The translations under genes and the position numbers were made by a program. DNA of 52,220 bases from a virus, in IMG/VR virus record IMGVR_UViG_3300014962_000011, positions 1 through 52,220 of that record, one strand, 5' to 3'. The stretch's first letter is position 1. Each line of letters opens with the position of its first letter. Of this stretch, positions 38,592 through 46,360 are shown piece after piece. The notes under the pieces were generated by a model that had not been told where the DNA came from, did not search any database, and saw only the letters and a program-made list of their open reading frames with translations.

Positions 38592-39995
38592 TTATCTGCG
38601 TAAATATGTGTTATAACCAAATCTTTGCCTTTGCTGTTGTGGGCCGCGTATTATGGTGCAGTCTGCTTCTTGCTTTATCTCGAAGTACATCATCATAATG
38701 AGCATATCCAGATAGTCGGGCGAACGCCCTAGTAATTCTTTCATTAACTCCTTTTTGACAATGCGCTTCTTTGTTTCATCTTTATCAACACTCTCGGCCT
38801 TCAATACGCCAACTTCTTCTATTATCCGTTCTTTCTGCTCTGTGGTGCATATCACCTTTATCCTTCGCTCATTTATCGCACTGGCAAGCTCATAGGCGCA
38901 CTCTGCTTTTATGTTGGCATATTCTGCCTTATTGATTGCAGATGCGCCGCCGTGAAACTCTTTTATTCCAGTCAGGTAACTACCTTCGCCCTTGCTGTCA
39001 GTACCACCTAAGAAGTTACCCAGACCATCACTATCGGCAACCGTTTGACTGCGCGGCACGGCTTCATTTGTCATCGTAGCCTGTAAGTCGCGCACAATGG
39101 ATTTGCCTGTACTTTTTGGCTGATCTATTGGTATTCTCACCACCATGCCGTCACGAACCCCGACTATGAACCTATCCCGGCCCTGCATCGCCAAATCGGC
39201 GCTTATGTACTTCTTGCCCGTCGGCTTCACATGCTCATTGGTGAACATGTCGCAGATAGCATCGTAGTCACATAGTACTGTGGGGTCGTCGTCGTATTCC
39301 CAGTTGCCGAACAAAAGGCGCTCTTTCTGGTTGCGCGATAATGTGCGCATCAGGTTTTCGAGGTATCCATCGGGAAGGCATTTGTTATCCTGCGGTAAGG
39401 CCTGAACAAAACGCTTCCACGGCTCCAGATTCTTATCCTTATGCTTGCGGTAGTATTCGCGGTACAGGTAATTCTTTGACGGGTTACAGGTCTGCAATAG
39501 CTTACCTTTTAGCTTGTACACATCGTTCTTCCACCTGCCTATGCTTGCCCCCAGGTTGTTGACAGCGTCTTCATCAAACTCTCCCGATTCCTCACACCAA
39601 CCGCGCGTCATTTGCATCGAGCCAAAACGCATATAAAGCGGATCGCTCGGCATGAACTCAGCAGCCAGCAGGTAAACAACAGATTTATTGTGCAGCACGA
39701 AGCAATTATCTTGCCCATTGTACTTATACATGCTCTGCTTGATACCCCATTTCTCGAATACCTCATACACTGACGGTATCGTAAACTTACGCAGGTCTGA
39801 CAGCGTAGTACGGGCAATGAAATAGTGCGTACCCGGATAGATAAACGCATCACCAAATATCAAAGAACATCCTAAAAATGATTTACCACTACCCTTGCTG
39901 CCACCATATGCTATATGTGAGACTTCGTCATTAAGCCAATGCCTGCACACTTCTTTTTGCTTGTCGTTGCCTTGCGTATTAAAGACCAGCTCCAT
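38592..39995 (-). CDS. terL: Terminase large subunit
   Basis: A 467-aa protein. ATPase domain: Walker A GGSKGSGKS (31-39) and a Walker B region RGWCEESGEF (131-140). Nuclease domain: Asp267 (SADLAMQGRD) and Asp321/323 (VADSDGLG), the RNase H-fold acidic residues. It cuts concatemers and pumps DNA into the head through the portal. It starts 1 base after the small subunit stop. Full length and intact. Confidence 0.92.
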   Translation of the reverse strand: MELVFNTQGNDKQKEVCRHWLNDEVSHIAYGGSKGSGKSFLGCSLIFGDAFIYPGTHYFIARTTLSDLRKFTIPSVYEVFEKWGIKQSMYKYNGQDNCFVLHNKSVVYLLAAEFMPSDPLYMRFGSMQMTRGWCEESGEFDEDAVNNLGASIGRWKNDVYKLKGKLLQTCNPSKNYLYREYYRKHKDKNLEPWKRFVQALPQDNKCLPDGYLENLMRTLSRNQKERLLFGNWEYDDDPTVLCDYDAICDMFTNEHVKPTGKKYISADLAMQGRDRFIVGVRDGMVVRIPIDQPKSTGKSIVRDLQATMTNEAVPRSQTVADSDGLGNFLGGTDSKGEGSYLTGIKEFHGGASAINKAEYANIKAECAYELASAINERRIKVICTTEQKERIIEEVGVLKAESVDKDETKKRIVKKELMKELLGRSPDYLDMLIMMMYFEIKQEADCTIIRGPQQQRQRFGYNTYLRR

Positions 39996-39996
39996 A

Positions 39997-40428
39997 CTAT
40001 TCTATTCGCATGCCTGTAACGGCAACATTCAATTCGCCCTCGTGCTTTATGTCCAGCTTATCGCCATACTTTTTAGGTGCCAGCTTTGACATAAGCCACT
40101 TACGAGCCTCTACGCGAAGTTTTGACCTGTTGGTTATCTCTTTATTCTCCTGCTCATAGGATTCCTCGCCCCTAACAATGGTCATCAAGTCATTACTCCC
40201 ATCGTCAGCAATATCGAGAATTTCATCGGCCATCAAATCCATCTGGTTTTCTTTCGCGCGCGTGTATCTGTCGCAGAGTTCTTTATCTTCTTTCAACCAA
40301 CGATAGAATGTAGCCCTATCTGGCATACCCTCCATGCTGCAAATAGACTTCAGCCCGAGAGTTGTAGTTTCTATCAGTTCGCATATTTGCTCAGCTTTTT
40401 CCTTGTTGTATTCGGTATTGGCTGCCAT
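39997..40428 (-). CDS. terS: Terminase small subunit
   Basis: A 143-aa protein. The N-terminal helix-turn-helix (TTTLGLKSICSMEG, then DRATFYRWLKED) and the C-terminal RKWLMSKLAPKKYGDK segment are typical of small terminases of this type. It recognises phage DNA and recruits the large subunit. First gene of the late operon. Confidence 0.88.
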   Translation of the reverse strand: MAANTEYNKEKAEQICELIETTTLGLKSICSMEGMPDRATFYRWLKEDKELCDRYTRAKENQMDLMADEILDIADDGSNDLMTIVRGEESYEQENKEITNRSKLRVEARKWLMSKLAPKKYGDKLDIKHEGELNVAVTGMRIE

Positions 40429-40533
40429 AACAAATCAGTTAATTAAAAATGCCCACATAGACATGAAGGGCGTGAGTTGTGAATCGGGTTATAAGGGGCT
40501 GCGTCTGGTGCAACAATGTTGCATTTGACAGTA

Positions 40534-40573
40534 CAATATTATGTAGGATATTTGTAATTTCCAAAATTCGGAA
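40534..40573 (-). promoter_or_regulatory. Terminase-operon promoter region with TTTCC-N7-GGAA dyad
   Basis: Dyad at 40558-40573 on the leader, with a GGAA half-site at 40589-40592, 19 bases on, as at 18 kb. The nearest -7-like sequence is TAATATTG (revcomp 40534-40541), one mismatch, 17 bases from the dyad, so the spacing differs from the other late promoters. Confidence 0.45.
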
Positions 40574-40616
40574 TAAAATCTTTAAAATGGAATATTTGCC
40601 ATAATTTGGACAAAAC

Positions 40617-40863
40617 CCACCTTGCGCCCTATCGGGCATCGTGAACCCCTCGATAACACATTGTGCCGGGCATGCTGCATAAAGCAGAACATTCCGACCT
40701 CAGTACCGGCGTTTTTAAGCTAATTTGGAAGTGGCGGCCCCACCCGTGAGCCTTGCAGTTCAGGACGTAGTGGGGCGAATGACGTCTGGAGGGTACGCGT
40801 ATGCCTGACTACTGCTTACTTGGCAATCTGGTATGAACAGGGTTATTAGGTAGTACAAAGTTA
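40617..40863 (-). promoter_or_regulatory. Noncoding region upstream of terminase with promoter
   Basis: TAACTTTG (revcomp 40856-40863) is an exact -7 element. About 230 bases of noncoding sequence follow on the minus strand, with small hairpins (CTGC/GCAG near 40672-40684; GCCC/GGGC near 40625-40636), then the dyad promoter. The stretch may be a leader or a small RNA. No gene of note is visible between 40429 and 40968. Confidence 0.4.
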
Positions 40864-40925
40864 GGGGAATTGGGTGGAAAGAATATATTACTTTACAACG
40901 TCTTGATTATCAATTGGGTGTGATT

Positions 40926-40941
40926 TGGGATAATTATCCCA
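40926..40941. repeat. Perfect 16-bp palindrome beside the integrase 3' end
   Basis: TGGGATAATTATCCCA, fully symmetrical, 28 bases past the integrase stop. A related GGGATAAT occurs at 42317-42324 near the other end of the integrase region. Possibly a protein-binding site or part of the attachment site. Confidence 0.5.
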
Positions 40942-40968
40942 TTCCTACAATCCCCCGAGCTTTTCAGA

Positions 40969-42111
40969 TTACCATTTGCTCATTGCATCGTCGAGGCGCT
41001 TTCCTTTTATCCTAAAGTATATTTCTGTGCTCGACCGCTTATTGTGCCCTAATAGCCGCTGAACTTCATCTATGCTCATGCCCAGCTCCGCACAACGCAT
41101 AGCAAATGAATGCCGGAATGAATGACTGCTTATGTCCTTCTTTGTGATCTCGGCAATCCCTATGAGTATTCCCAAAGCTTCATTAAATTCCTGGTTGGTG
41201 ATTTTGAGCGGCTTGTCTTTGATGTAGTCTACAACCTCTGAAATGTACTTGGTGAAAATGATGCTCACTATCTCCCCATTCTTTTGGGCATTTAGTACCA
41301 GCCTGCGCCCGCTGGCATCATGTATCACTTTCTTTGAGTAATCGAAATTTACAGCGTCGGAAAAGCGTAGCCCACTGTAACAGGAGAGTAGGGCATAGTA
41401 GCCAATCAGCCGGTTATGGTCTGTCATTGGCTTTGTCTTTACTGCGCTGTGGAAAGCCTGCATTTCAGCCCATTCGAGGTAGGCCGGTATTCCTTGCTTA
41501 TACTTGCCGGTGTCATAGTCTTTAAGTGGGTTCTTTTCAATAATGCCGCCAACTTTCAACGCGGTATTGCACATTGTCTTCATGAACTTAAATGACTTCC
41601 ACACCGTGTTATCATGATTGTGGAGCGTCTTACGCATGTAGTTCTCATAGCCCTGTAGCCACTTGTAGTTGATGTCTGAGAATAGCAGGGTAGGGGAGTG
41701 GGCTTTCATCTTTGTGATCTCGCTTTCATAGGTGCGTATCGTTTCTTTTGAGTACTTGGCGTTATCTATTTGCTCTGTAGCAAATGCATAGAAGTCGTGC
41801 TTGTTATCGGCTTTCAGCCCCATCATTCGGCGCCTAACATTATCCTCTGTAAATGCTATGCCTGCTTTCCTGTCTTCCTCAAATGCCGCTATAAGGTTGT
41901 GCTTTTCGTCCGATATTTCACGGTTGATGGCGTTGCCTGCAATGTTTTTTTTGGGGTCTACCTGTTCTTTTTTGCTGTCCCAGTGGCCGGGATTAACCTC
42001 TATGCCCAGATTTTTGAACAATCTTTTTTCGCCTTCGCATGGCAAAGTAACCTGCAAAGACAGCTTGCCACCATTGATGCACTTGATCTTTACCGTAGGT
42101 ATTTTTCTCAT
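40969..42111 (-). CDS. int: Phage integrase, tyrosine recombinase (380 aa)
   Basis: Three domains: an N-terminal arm-binding domain of the Bacteroidota type (about 1-95, containing LGIEVNPGHWD), a SAM-like core-binding domain (about 105-195) and a catalytic domain with Arg249 (SGLRFSDAV), Lys277, His330, Arg333 (HSFRHSF), His356 (LGHNKRS) and Tyr365 (EIYFRI). It lies between noncoding regions next to the CI repressor, the classic place for the integrase. Its arm-binding domain fits the repeats at 42120-42363. Confidence 0.92.
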   Translation of the reverse strand: MRKIPTVKIKCINGGKLSLQVTLPCEGEKRLFKNLGIEVNPGHWDSKKEQVDPKKNIAGNAINREISDEKHNLIAAFEEDRKAGIAFTEDNVRRRMMGLKADNKHDFYAFATEQIDNAKYSKETIRTYESEITKMKAHSPTLLFSDINYKWLQGYENYMRKTLHNHDNTVWKSFKFMKTMCNTALKVGGIIEKNPLKDYDTGKYKQGIPAYLEWAEMQAFHSAVKTKPMTDHNRLIGYYALLSCYSGLRFSDAVNFDYSKKVIHDASGRRLVLNAQKNGEIVSIIFTKYISEVVDYIKDKPLKITNQEFNEALGILIGIAEITKKDISSHSFRHSFAMRCAELGMSIDEVQRLLGHNKRSSTEIYFRIKGKRLDDAMSKW

Positions 42112-42177
42112 TGCGATTGCTATTGTGGTTTCTATTGCGAATTAACGCAATTAGTGTCATAAAACGACAACAATCGA

Positions 42178-42185
42178 CAAATATA
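42178..42185 (-). promoter_or_regulatory. Integrase promoter -7 element
   Basis: TATATTTG on the minus strand, exact TAnnTTTG, 67 bases before the integrase start. The -33 region overlaps the terminator that ends CI transcription. A dyad ATTGCG-N6-CGCAAT lies between promoter and gene (near 42135-42152). Confidence 0.5.
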
Positions 42186-42203
42186 AAAGTAGGTAGAAAC
42201 AAG

Positions 42204-42230
42204 AAGGGAAGCCGTTTGTGGCTTCCCTAT
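42204..42230 (-). terminator. Hairpin terminator between CI and integrase
   Basis: GGGAAGCC (42206-42213) pairs with GGCTTCCC (42220-42227) over a 6-base loop; on the minus strand TTCTTGTTTC follows. It would end CI transcription before the integrase promoter. Confidence 0.6.
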
Positions 42231-42323
42231 TGCATTTTAGGCTTTTCAGCTCTGCGGACTGGACGGGACTATCTATTTGTATTGTAAATGCCCTGTCTAT
42301 TGCGATTTTTATTGCGGGGATAA

Positions 42324-43019
42324 TCATTTTTGCCGCTGCATAATGCCACTATTCCTATTGCGTTTTATCATTCCGGTAATGTCGTAAATGTGTATCACAT
42401 CGGCAAAATCTATGTCGAATGGCGGGTAGAAATATTCCCCTTCCATTGGCCCGTTTATGTGCTTGAGGTTATTGTCGCTGACGCACTTAAAGCCTGTTCT
42501 ATCCTTGTTGTAGTATAGCCTCTTGAATAACCTGTTGCCCTTTGTTACCAGCAGATACGTTTCCCCCGGCTGTATGAACTTGTCGAGGTTCAAACGTATG
42601 CCTACAACACAGCCGGGAGGGTAGGCTGGTGTCATACTATTGCCATACACGATAAATGCGGCCTGACTGTCTTTTAGCAGATCGCCGACGTTGATATATT
42701 CCTGTTCAACGGGGGTGTCGCTATAATGCATTTCCATGTCTGTTCCTGCCATTGCTTCTCCTAGTATTGGTACGCGCCTTTCGTTGTGTGACGCTGGCGG
42801 CGTAGGGGTTTGTGGTGGTGGATTTTCTATTTCTTGTGTGAATTTTTCTAATTCAGGATAAGCAGCATTGATTTTAGAAAGCATTTTTGGGGAAATATTG
42901 CTCCCTGTTTTGTCAATATTCCTCAAATAGCCATTACTTAACCCGGCTTTTTGCTCAAATGCCGTGTTTGTAATGTTTTGATTTTCAATGAATTTGAAAA
43001 TACTTTCTATTTTTCTCAC
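42324..43019 (-). CDS. CI-type repressor with S24 peptidase domain
   Basis: A 231-aa protein. N-terminal HTH (about 1-60, with NTAFEQKAGLSNGYL), Pro-rich linker (67-76) and a LexA-like C-terminal domain with catalytic Ser128 (YGNSMTP) and Lys166 (LFKRLY). A candidate self-cleavage site is Ala91-Gly92 (GEAMAGTD). It keeps the prophage silent and may be cleaved upon DNA damage. Its start region contains one copy of the operator repeat (42996-43009), so it probably controls its own gene. Confidence 0.88.
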   Translation of the reverse strand: MRKIESIFKFIENQNITNTAFEQKAGLSNGYLRNIDKTGSNISPKMLSKINAAYPELEKFTQEIENPPPQTPTPPASHNERRVPILGEAMAGTDMEMHYSDTPVEQEYINVGDLLKDSQAAFIVYGNSMTPAYPPGCVVGIRLNLDKFIQPGETYLLVTKGNRLFKRLYYNKDRTGFKCVSDNNLKHINGPMEGEYFYPPFDIDFADVIHIYDITGMIKRNRNSGIMQRQK

Positions 43020-43062
43020 AATTTTTCTAATTTTTATTTGGTAATTAGAAAATACTTTCTAA
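42996..43062. promoter_or_regulatory. Operators of the lysis-lysogeny switch
   Basis: GAAAATACTTTCTA occurs twice, at 42996-43009 (inside the CI start) and 43048-43061. The second lies in a dyad TTAGAAA-ATAC-TTTCTAA (43045-43062) between the -33 and -7 elements of the cro promoter. A half-site TTTTTCTAA lies between. CI, or Cro, bound there would block the plus-strand promoter. Confidence 0.7.
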
Positions 43063-43067
43063 TTTTG
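43037..43067 (+). promoter_or_regulatory. Early rightward promoter (cro promoter)
   Basis: TTTG (43037-43040), 19 bases, TAATTTTG (43060-43067), an exact consensus layout. The gap holds the operator dyad. It drives the Cro-like gene and, through it, the whole right and left early blocks. Confidence 0.8.
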
Positions 43068-43088
43068 TGATGTCTTAATGAAATCGCA

Positions 43089-43313
43089 ATGAAATCACAG
43101 CAAAGTACAAAAATTCGCAAGTATCGCAAAGCGGTAAAGCTAACCCCCGCAGAAAAGCGTGCATTAAACGCTTTTGCCAAAGATTATAGCACCCAAGAAG
43201 AAGCCGCAGAGGCGATAGGAATAAAGGTTGGGGCATACGCACGAATCAAAGAACTAGGCCGGGGCAACTCTATCAACGTTGACAAAATACGTGAACGGAT
43301 TAAGGCCGCGTAG
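43089..43313 (+). CDS. Cro-like helix-turn-helix protein (74 aa)
   Basis: ALNAFAKDYSTQEEAAEAIG followed by GAYARIKELGRG is a HTH with the alternation of a Cro or CI N-terminal domain. It lies divergent from CI and directly behind the operators. It likely represses the CI promoter and turns on lytic growth. The following gap (43314-43405) holds nothing evident. Confidence 0.75.
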   Translation: MKSQQSTKIRKYRKAVKLTPAEKRALNAFAKDYSTQEEAAEAIGIKVGAYARIKELGRGNSINVDKIRERIKAA

Positions 43314-43405
43314 TGTTAAGCCATCAAAACATGGGCCACTCACACAGCACGTAGCCACTTTTTAACACCCACATATAGTTACCAAGCATAGTAAAACTTT
43401 TAACA

Positions 43406-43615
43406 ATGTCAAAGGTCATTCAAATATCACTGTCGGACTTCAATAAGCTGGTGAGCGATGCAGCCAAGAAGGAGGTGAAGCCCATCGGAGTTAGCAGGCG
43501 CAAAGCATTACAGGCTACCGGCATGACACCACGCGAGTTGCGCACCGCTGTGCAATACGACCCATCTATCAAGATTAGGAATAATCGTTACGACCTAAAT
43601 AAACTCACCGCCTAA
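43406..43615 (+). CDS. Small regulator-like protein (69 aa)
   Basis: VSRRKALQATGMTPRELRTAV has a helix-turn-helix feel, and the C-terminus ends in a short NNRYDLNKL strand, as in DNA-binding domains of the MerR or excisionase class. A candidate transcription activator for early or late genes; not proven. Confidence 0.5.
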   Translation: MSKVIQISLSDFNKLVSDAAKKEVKPIGVSRRKALQATGMTPRELRTAVQYDPSIKIRNNRYDLNKLTA

Positions 43616-43631
43616 CATTTAAAAACGAGTT

Positions 43632-43904
43632 ATGAAAAAGAAAAGCAATCCGAAATACAGGGACTTACTTAACGCTATCGTGGATTACGGAGCAGCAAAT
43701 ATTGTAGTCAAAAATTCAGAAAATAAAGTTTGTCACAACGTCAAGAAAATAGCCATTGCCAAAGCAGATTATTTGTGGGATGGAGACGATGATATTTCAG
43801 CCGTTCATACTCGAACTACATGGAGGAAAATAGGCTACACAAAAAATGAAATTTCCGCAATGGGTATTGCGATACCTAAAGGATCGATAATACTTGAGTT
43901 TTAA
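43632..43904 (+). CDS. Hypothetical early protein (90 aa)
   Basis: Not recognised. Soluble, basic N-terminus (KKKSNPKYRD), mixed alpha/beta (YGAANIVVKNSENKV). No motif identifies function. Confidence 0.5.
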   Translation: MKKKSNPKYRDLLNAIVDYGAANIVVKNSENKVCHNVKKIAIAKADYLWDGDDDISAVHTRTTWRKIGYTKNEISAMGIAIPKGSIILEF

Positions 43905-43968
43905 CCACCCACTCCCACTTCACCATTCAACCAAAAACAATTATTCACAATAAATAAAACAGCAAATC

Positions 43969-44151
43969 ATGAGACCAATTACAACATCAAAACAGAGATC
44001 CTGCTATGGCGAAGGCTTATGCTTCCAGCCAATGGCGCAAACATTCGACTTTTCTAAGGAGCCGGCCGAGCGGCAGCTTATTGCATCCTACAAGGAGCAG
44101 CTTGGCAAGTCAAAGAATCACAAGTTCAAGACGATACTAAAGGTATCATAG
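43969..44151 (+). CDS. Hypothetical early protein (60 aa)
   Basis: Not recognised. Small basic protein. A hairpin GCCCGT/ACGGGC lies downstream (near 44177-44200), before the next gene, and could be an attenuator. Confidence 0.45.
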   Translation: MRPITTSKQRSCYGEGLCFQPMAQTFDFSKEPAERQLIASYKEQLGKSKNHKFKTILKVS

Positions 44152-44233
44152 TTCACAACCACGCCAGAGCCAGCCCGTAGCCCACCAGCACGGGCCATTG
44201 GCGGCAAAACCATTCACCATTCAACCACCATAA

Positions 44234-44371
44234 ATGAAAAGCAAGAAACAGAAAGAGCCAGAGGGCTACGTGAGAGATTACTACGTCGGCAATGCGTTCC
44301 TAGTCGGGTTATGTATAGCTATGGCGTGGGCATTGATTAAAGCGGTTCAAAGCATCGGGCAATGGCACTAA
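44234..44371 (+). CDS. Single-span membrane miniprotein (45 aa)
   Basis: Charged start (KSKKQKEPEGYVRDYY), then a hydrophobic helix (AFLVGLCIAMAWALIKAV). Its stop overlaps the next small gene by 10 bases, supporting a translated cluster. Confidence 0.5.
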   Translation: MKSKKQKEPEGYVRDYYVGNAFLVGLCIAMAWALIKAVQSIGQWH

Positions 44372-44454
44372 GATACGAGCGTGCAATATACGCGATACTG
44401 GCTGCGAGCCTTACAACATTGATTGTTTACGAGTACTTAACATTTTTTGTATGA
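44362..44454 (+). CDS. Single-span membrane miniprotein (30 aa)
   Basis: Short basic start (ALRYERAIY), then a hydrophobic helix to the end (LAASLTTLIVYEYLTFFV). Ends as ATGA with the next gene. One of several early membrane miniproteins in this phage. Confidence 0.45.
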   Translation: MALRYERAIYAILAASLTTLIVYEYLTFFV

Positions 44455-44789
44455 AAAACATTTGGACACCCAAAGACATTGAAGCGGGAATGCTTATAAT
44501 AAGAGAGAGCAGCCCCAAAAAATCAACCAATCTTTCATTTGCCACTACGGTTACCTACAAAATAGGCTTTGGGCATTTTGGCGAAAAGGGAAAGAGCGAA
44601 AAGGGGTACGATACGGATCAGCAATATTGCAAGATAGCTGTATTTACTGATGGATTGGTATATCCTGTAGGATTTACCAAGCAAGACCTGTGCGATGCCT
44701 TAAACAAAGACGAAATCGGGTACAGGCCGCTCACTATCGATGAGGCTATATCACTCCTGGAGCACAGCAAAAGTCAGCTATTCTATTAA
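44451..44789 (+). CDS. Hypothetical early protein (112 aa)
   Basis: Not recognised. Beta-rich middle (TVTYKIGFGHFGEKG) and helical end (TIDEAISLLEHSKSQ). Soluble. Confidence 0.55.
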   Translation: MKNIWTPKDIEAGMLIIRESSPKKSTNLSFATTVTYKIGFGHFGEKGKSEKGYDTDQQYCKIAVFTDGLVYPVGFTKQDLCDALNKDEIGYRPLTIDEAISLLEHSKSQLFY

Positions 44790-44819
44790 CACTCACCCCA
44801 ACCAACTAACATTCATTTT

Positions 44820-45056
44820 ATGATACTCCAAGAAGCTATTGAAAAGCAAGTTGATATTCAGTGTGACAGCATGAAAGAACGTCGAGCTGTTGAGAAAATA
44901 CTTAAATCTAGCGGCGTTGAACTATGGGATGAATTTAGTAAGCATAACCTAACTATATCCCTGTACAATTCCCGCCGATACGACGTTGTGTCTGGAAGCG
45001 ATATCGGTATAACAGTTATCCCCGCCACCGCATTCATCACCTCAAACACGAAGTAA
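44820..45056 (+). CDS. Hypothetical protein, paralogue of 45270-45659
   Basis: A 78-aa protein. KQVDIQCDSMKERRAVEKIL and DIGITVIPATAFI align with QKVAIHCETEQQFLEISELL and DEGYTILPASDFL of the 45270 gene. Both share a strand-helix-strand pattern. Function unknown; a local duplication. Confidence 0.6.
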   Translation: MILQEAIEKQVDIQCDSMKERRAVEKILKSSGVELWDEFSKHNLTISLYNSRRYDVVSGSDIGITVIPATAFITSNTK

Positions 45057-45057
45057 C

Positions 45058-45273
45058 ATGGACAACACAAAGACAGGGGGCGCGGCGTTCCCGGTGCCAT
45101 ATCCTAATAGCGAACAAGGTATGCTACTCATTGACTATTTCGCAGCTAAGGCGATGCCATCCATAATAACCCGATCTATGGGATTGAAGGGCATAAAAGA
45201 AAGTAACATAGCGGCGGCAGCATACGAAATAGCCGCTGCCATGCTCAACGAACGTCAAAACTATATCAAATGA
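45058..45273 (+). CDS. Conserved phage protein (71 aa)
   Basis: GMLLIDYFAAKAMPSI and IAAAAYEIAAAML follow a pattern (GMTLRDYFAAKAM...) widespread in phages and prophages of many bacteria; function unknown. It separates the two paralogues on either side. Confidence 0.7.
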   Translation: MDNTKTGGAAFPVPYPNSEQGMLLIDYFAAKAMPSIITRSMGLKGIKESNIAAAAYEIAAAMLNERQNYIK

Positions 45274-45659
45274 AATCAATTCAATCAGTAATCGGCCAGA
45301 AGGTGGCGATACACTGCGAGACGGAGCAGCAGTTCCTTGAAATATCTGAGTTGCTAAAGTATGAGTGGGTATGGCCTTTAACCACGTACAATATGTTTAT
45401 GGAGTTCTCTGCTATCCGTTGCGACATGAAAAAATGTGGATATGTTGACGGCTACCGAGACGAAGGCTACACCATCCTCCCCGCGTCGGACTTTCTCGAC
45501 AAGAGCGATGTGGATGTGGCGGGCGCTATGAACACAATAGTAGACGGCTTAGGCAGGCTACATGAACTGCAAGAACCCGACAGCTACGCAAAGGCCCTCG
45601 CAACGAACTTGATTAATCAACTCCAAATCCTCAAACAACACTTAAAAAGCAAAATATGA
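45270..45659 (+). CDS. Hypothetical protein, paralogue of 44820-45056 (129 aa)
   Basis: The first 75 residues match the shorter paralogue. An extra helical tail (about 75-129) ends in NQLQILKQHLKSK. Overlaps both neighbours by 4 bases. Confidence 0.6.
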   Translation: MKSIQSVIGQKVAIHCETEQQFLEISELLKYEWVWPLTTYNMFMEFSAIRCDMKKCGYVDGYRDEGYTILPASDFLDKSDVDVAGAMNTIVDGLGRLHELQEPDSYAKALATNLINQLQILKQHLKSKI

Positions 45660-45928
45660 AAAGCAACACACTCAGCAAAATCGACAAGAAGCATTACACC
45701 TTATTAGGCGCAAAGCAGGACGAGCCACAAAACATATCATTCACCCATGCAGAGCTGCGCGAACATTCGCAGGTGAACCCCGGCAGGTGGCGAATAATGC
45801 ATGAGGCAGATAATCGCCGTGAGCGCCGTTCCTACCTGACAAAAAAGAACCGCAAAAGGTATCTGCGCGACTTTCCAAATCAAATAGATATACCCAAACG
45901 CATTGAGCACATAATATCACACAAATAA
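45656..45928 (+). CDS. Hypothetical basic protein (90 aa)
   Basis: Not recognised. Basic Arg-rich C-terminal half (RRERRSYLTKKNRKRYLRD); may bind nucleic acid. Confidence 0.5.
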   Translation: MKSNTLSKIDKKHYTLLGAKQDEPQNISFTHAELREHSQVNPGRWRIMHEADNRRERRSYLTKKNRKRYLRDFPNQIDIPKRIEHIISHK

Positions 45929-45936
45929 CCGCCGCC

Positions 45937-46359
45937 ATGAACGACCTGAAACAATCTATAATAGCCGACCTACACCACATACTGTACGGTCTGACGCTCC
46001 AAAGCGATAACGACAATTGGGACTTGCGTGTTGCTATGGCTAAGTGCATAATCAACCAGCACAATGTATACTTCAAAGACGACAGCGACGTAAAAGGCGC
46101 GGAATACTGGCAGAACGGGACAGATGCAAGCGAACATTTCTTTATGACCGCCGCTCCTGGAATCGTGCCGACAGTGACAGAATTTGAGCTGATGTGTGAA
46201 AACTACATGGATTGGCAGATGTGGAGTGATGTACAGGCAGTTAAGCCTATCGACCAAGCACTTGACCTATTCGGAGCACTCGGCAAGATACTGCGCCCTG
46301 AACCGACCGGAAACTACGAAGTAACAATGCTTGTTTCACCTGTTAAAAAAGTAGCGTGA
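45937..46359 (+). CDS. Hypothetical early protein (140 aa)
   Basis: Not recognised. Acidic and soluble, with a Trp-rich middle (NYMDWQMWSDVQ). Confidence 0.55.
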   Translation: MNDLKQSIIADLHHILYGLTLQSDNDNWDLRVAMAKCIINQHNVYFKDDSDVKGAEYWQNGTDASEHFFMTAAPGIVPTVTEFELMCENYMDWQMWSDVQAVKPIDQALDLFGALGKILRPEPTGNYEVTMLVSPVKKVA

Positions 46360-46360
46360 T

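Larger units (their letters stand above)
42120..42363. repeat. CTATTGCG repeat cluster, candidate integrase arm sites
   Basis: The same octamer or one-mismatch variants occur at 42120 (CTATTGTG), 42132 (CTATTGCG), 42227 (CTATTGCA), 42297 (CTATTGCG), 42309 (TTATTGCG) and 42355 (CTATTGCG). All run in the same direction, beside the integrase. Such clustered short direct repeats are typical of arm-type binding sites that flank attP; the core could not be found without the host sequence. Confidence 0.5.

Noticed and set aside
40439-40639. 66-aa minus-strand open frame upstream of the terminase
   Set aside because: It covers the dyad promoter and AT-rich DNA; no sensible protein features.
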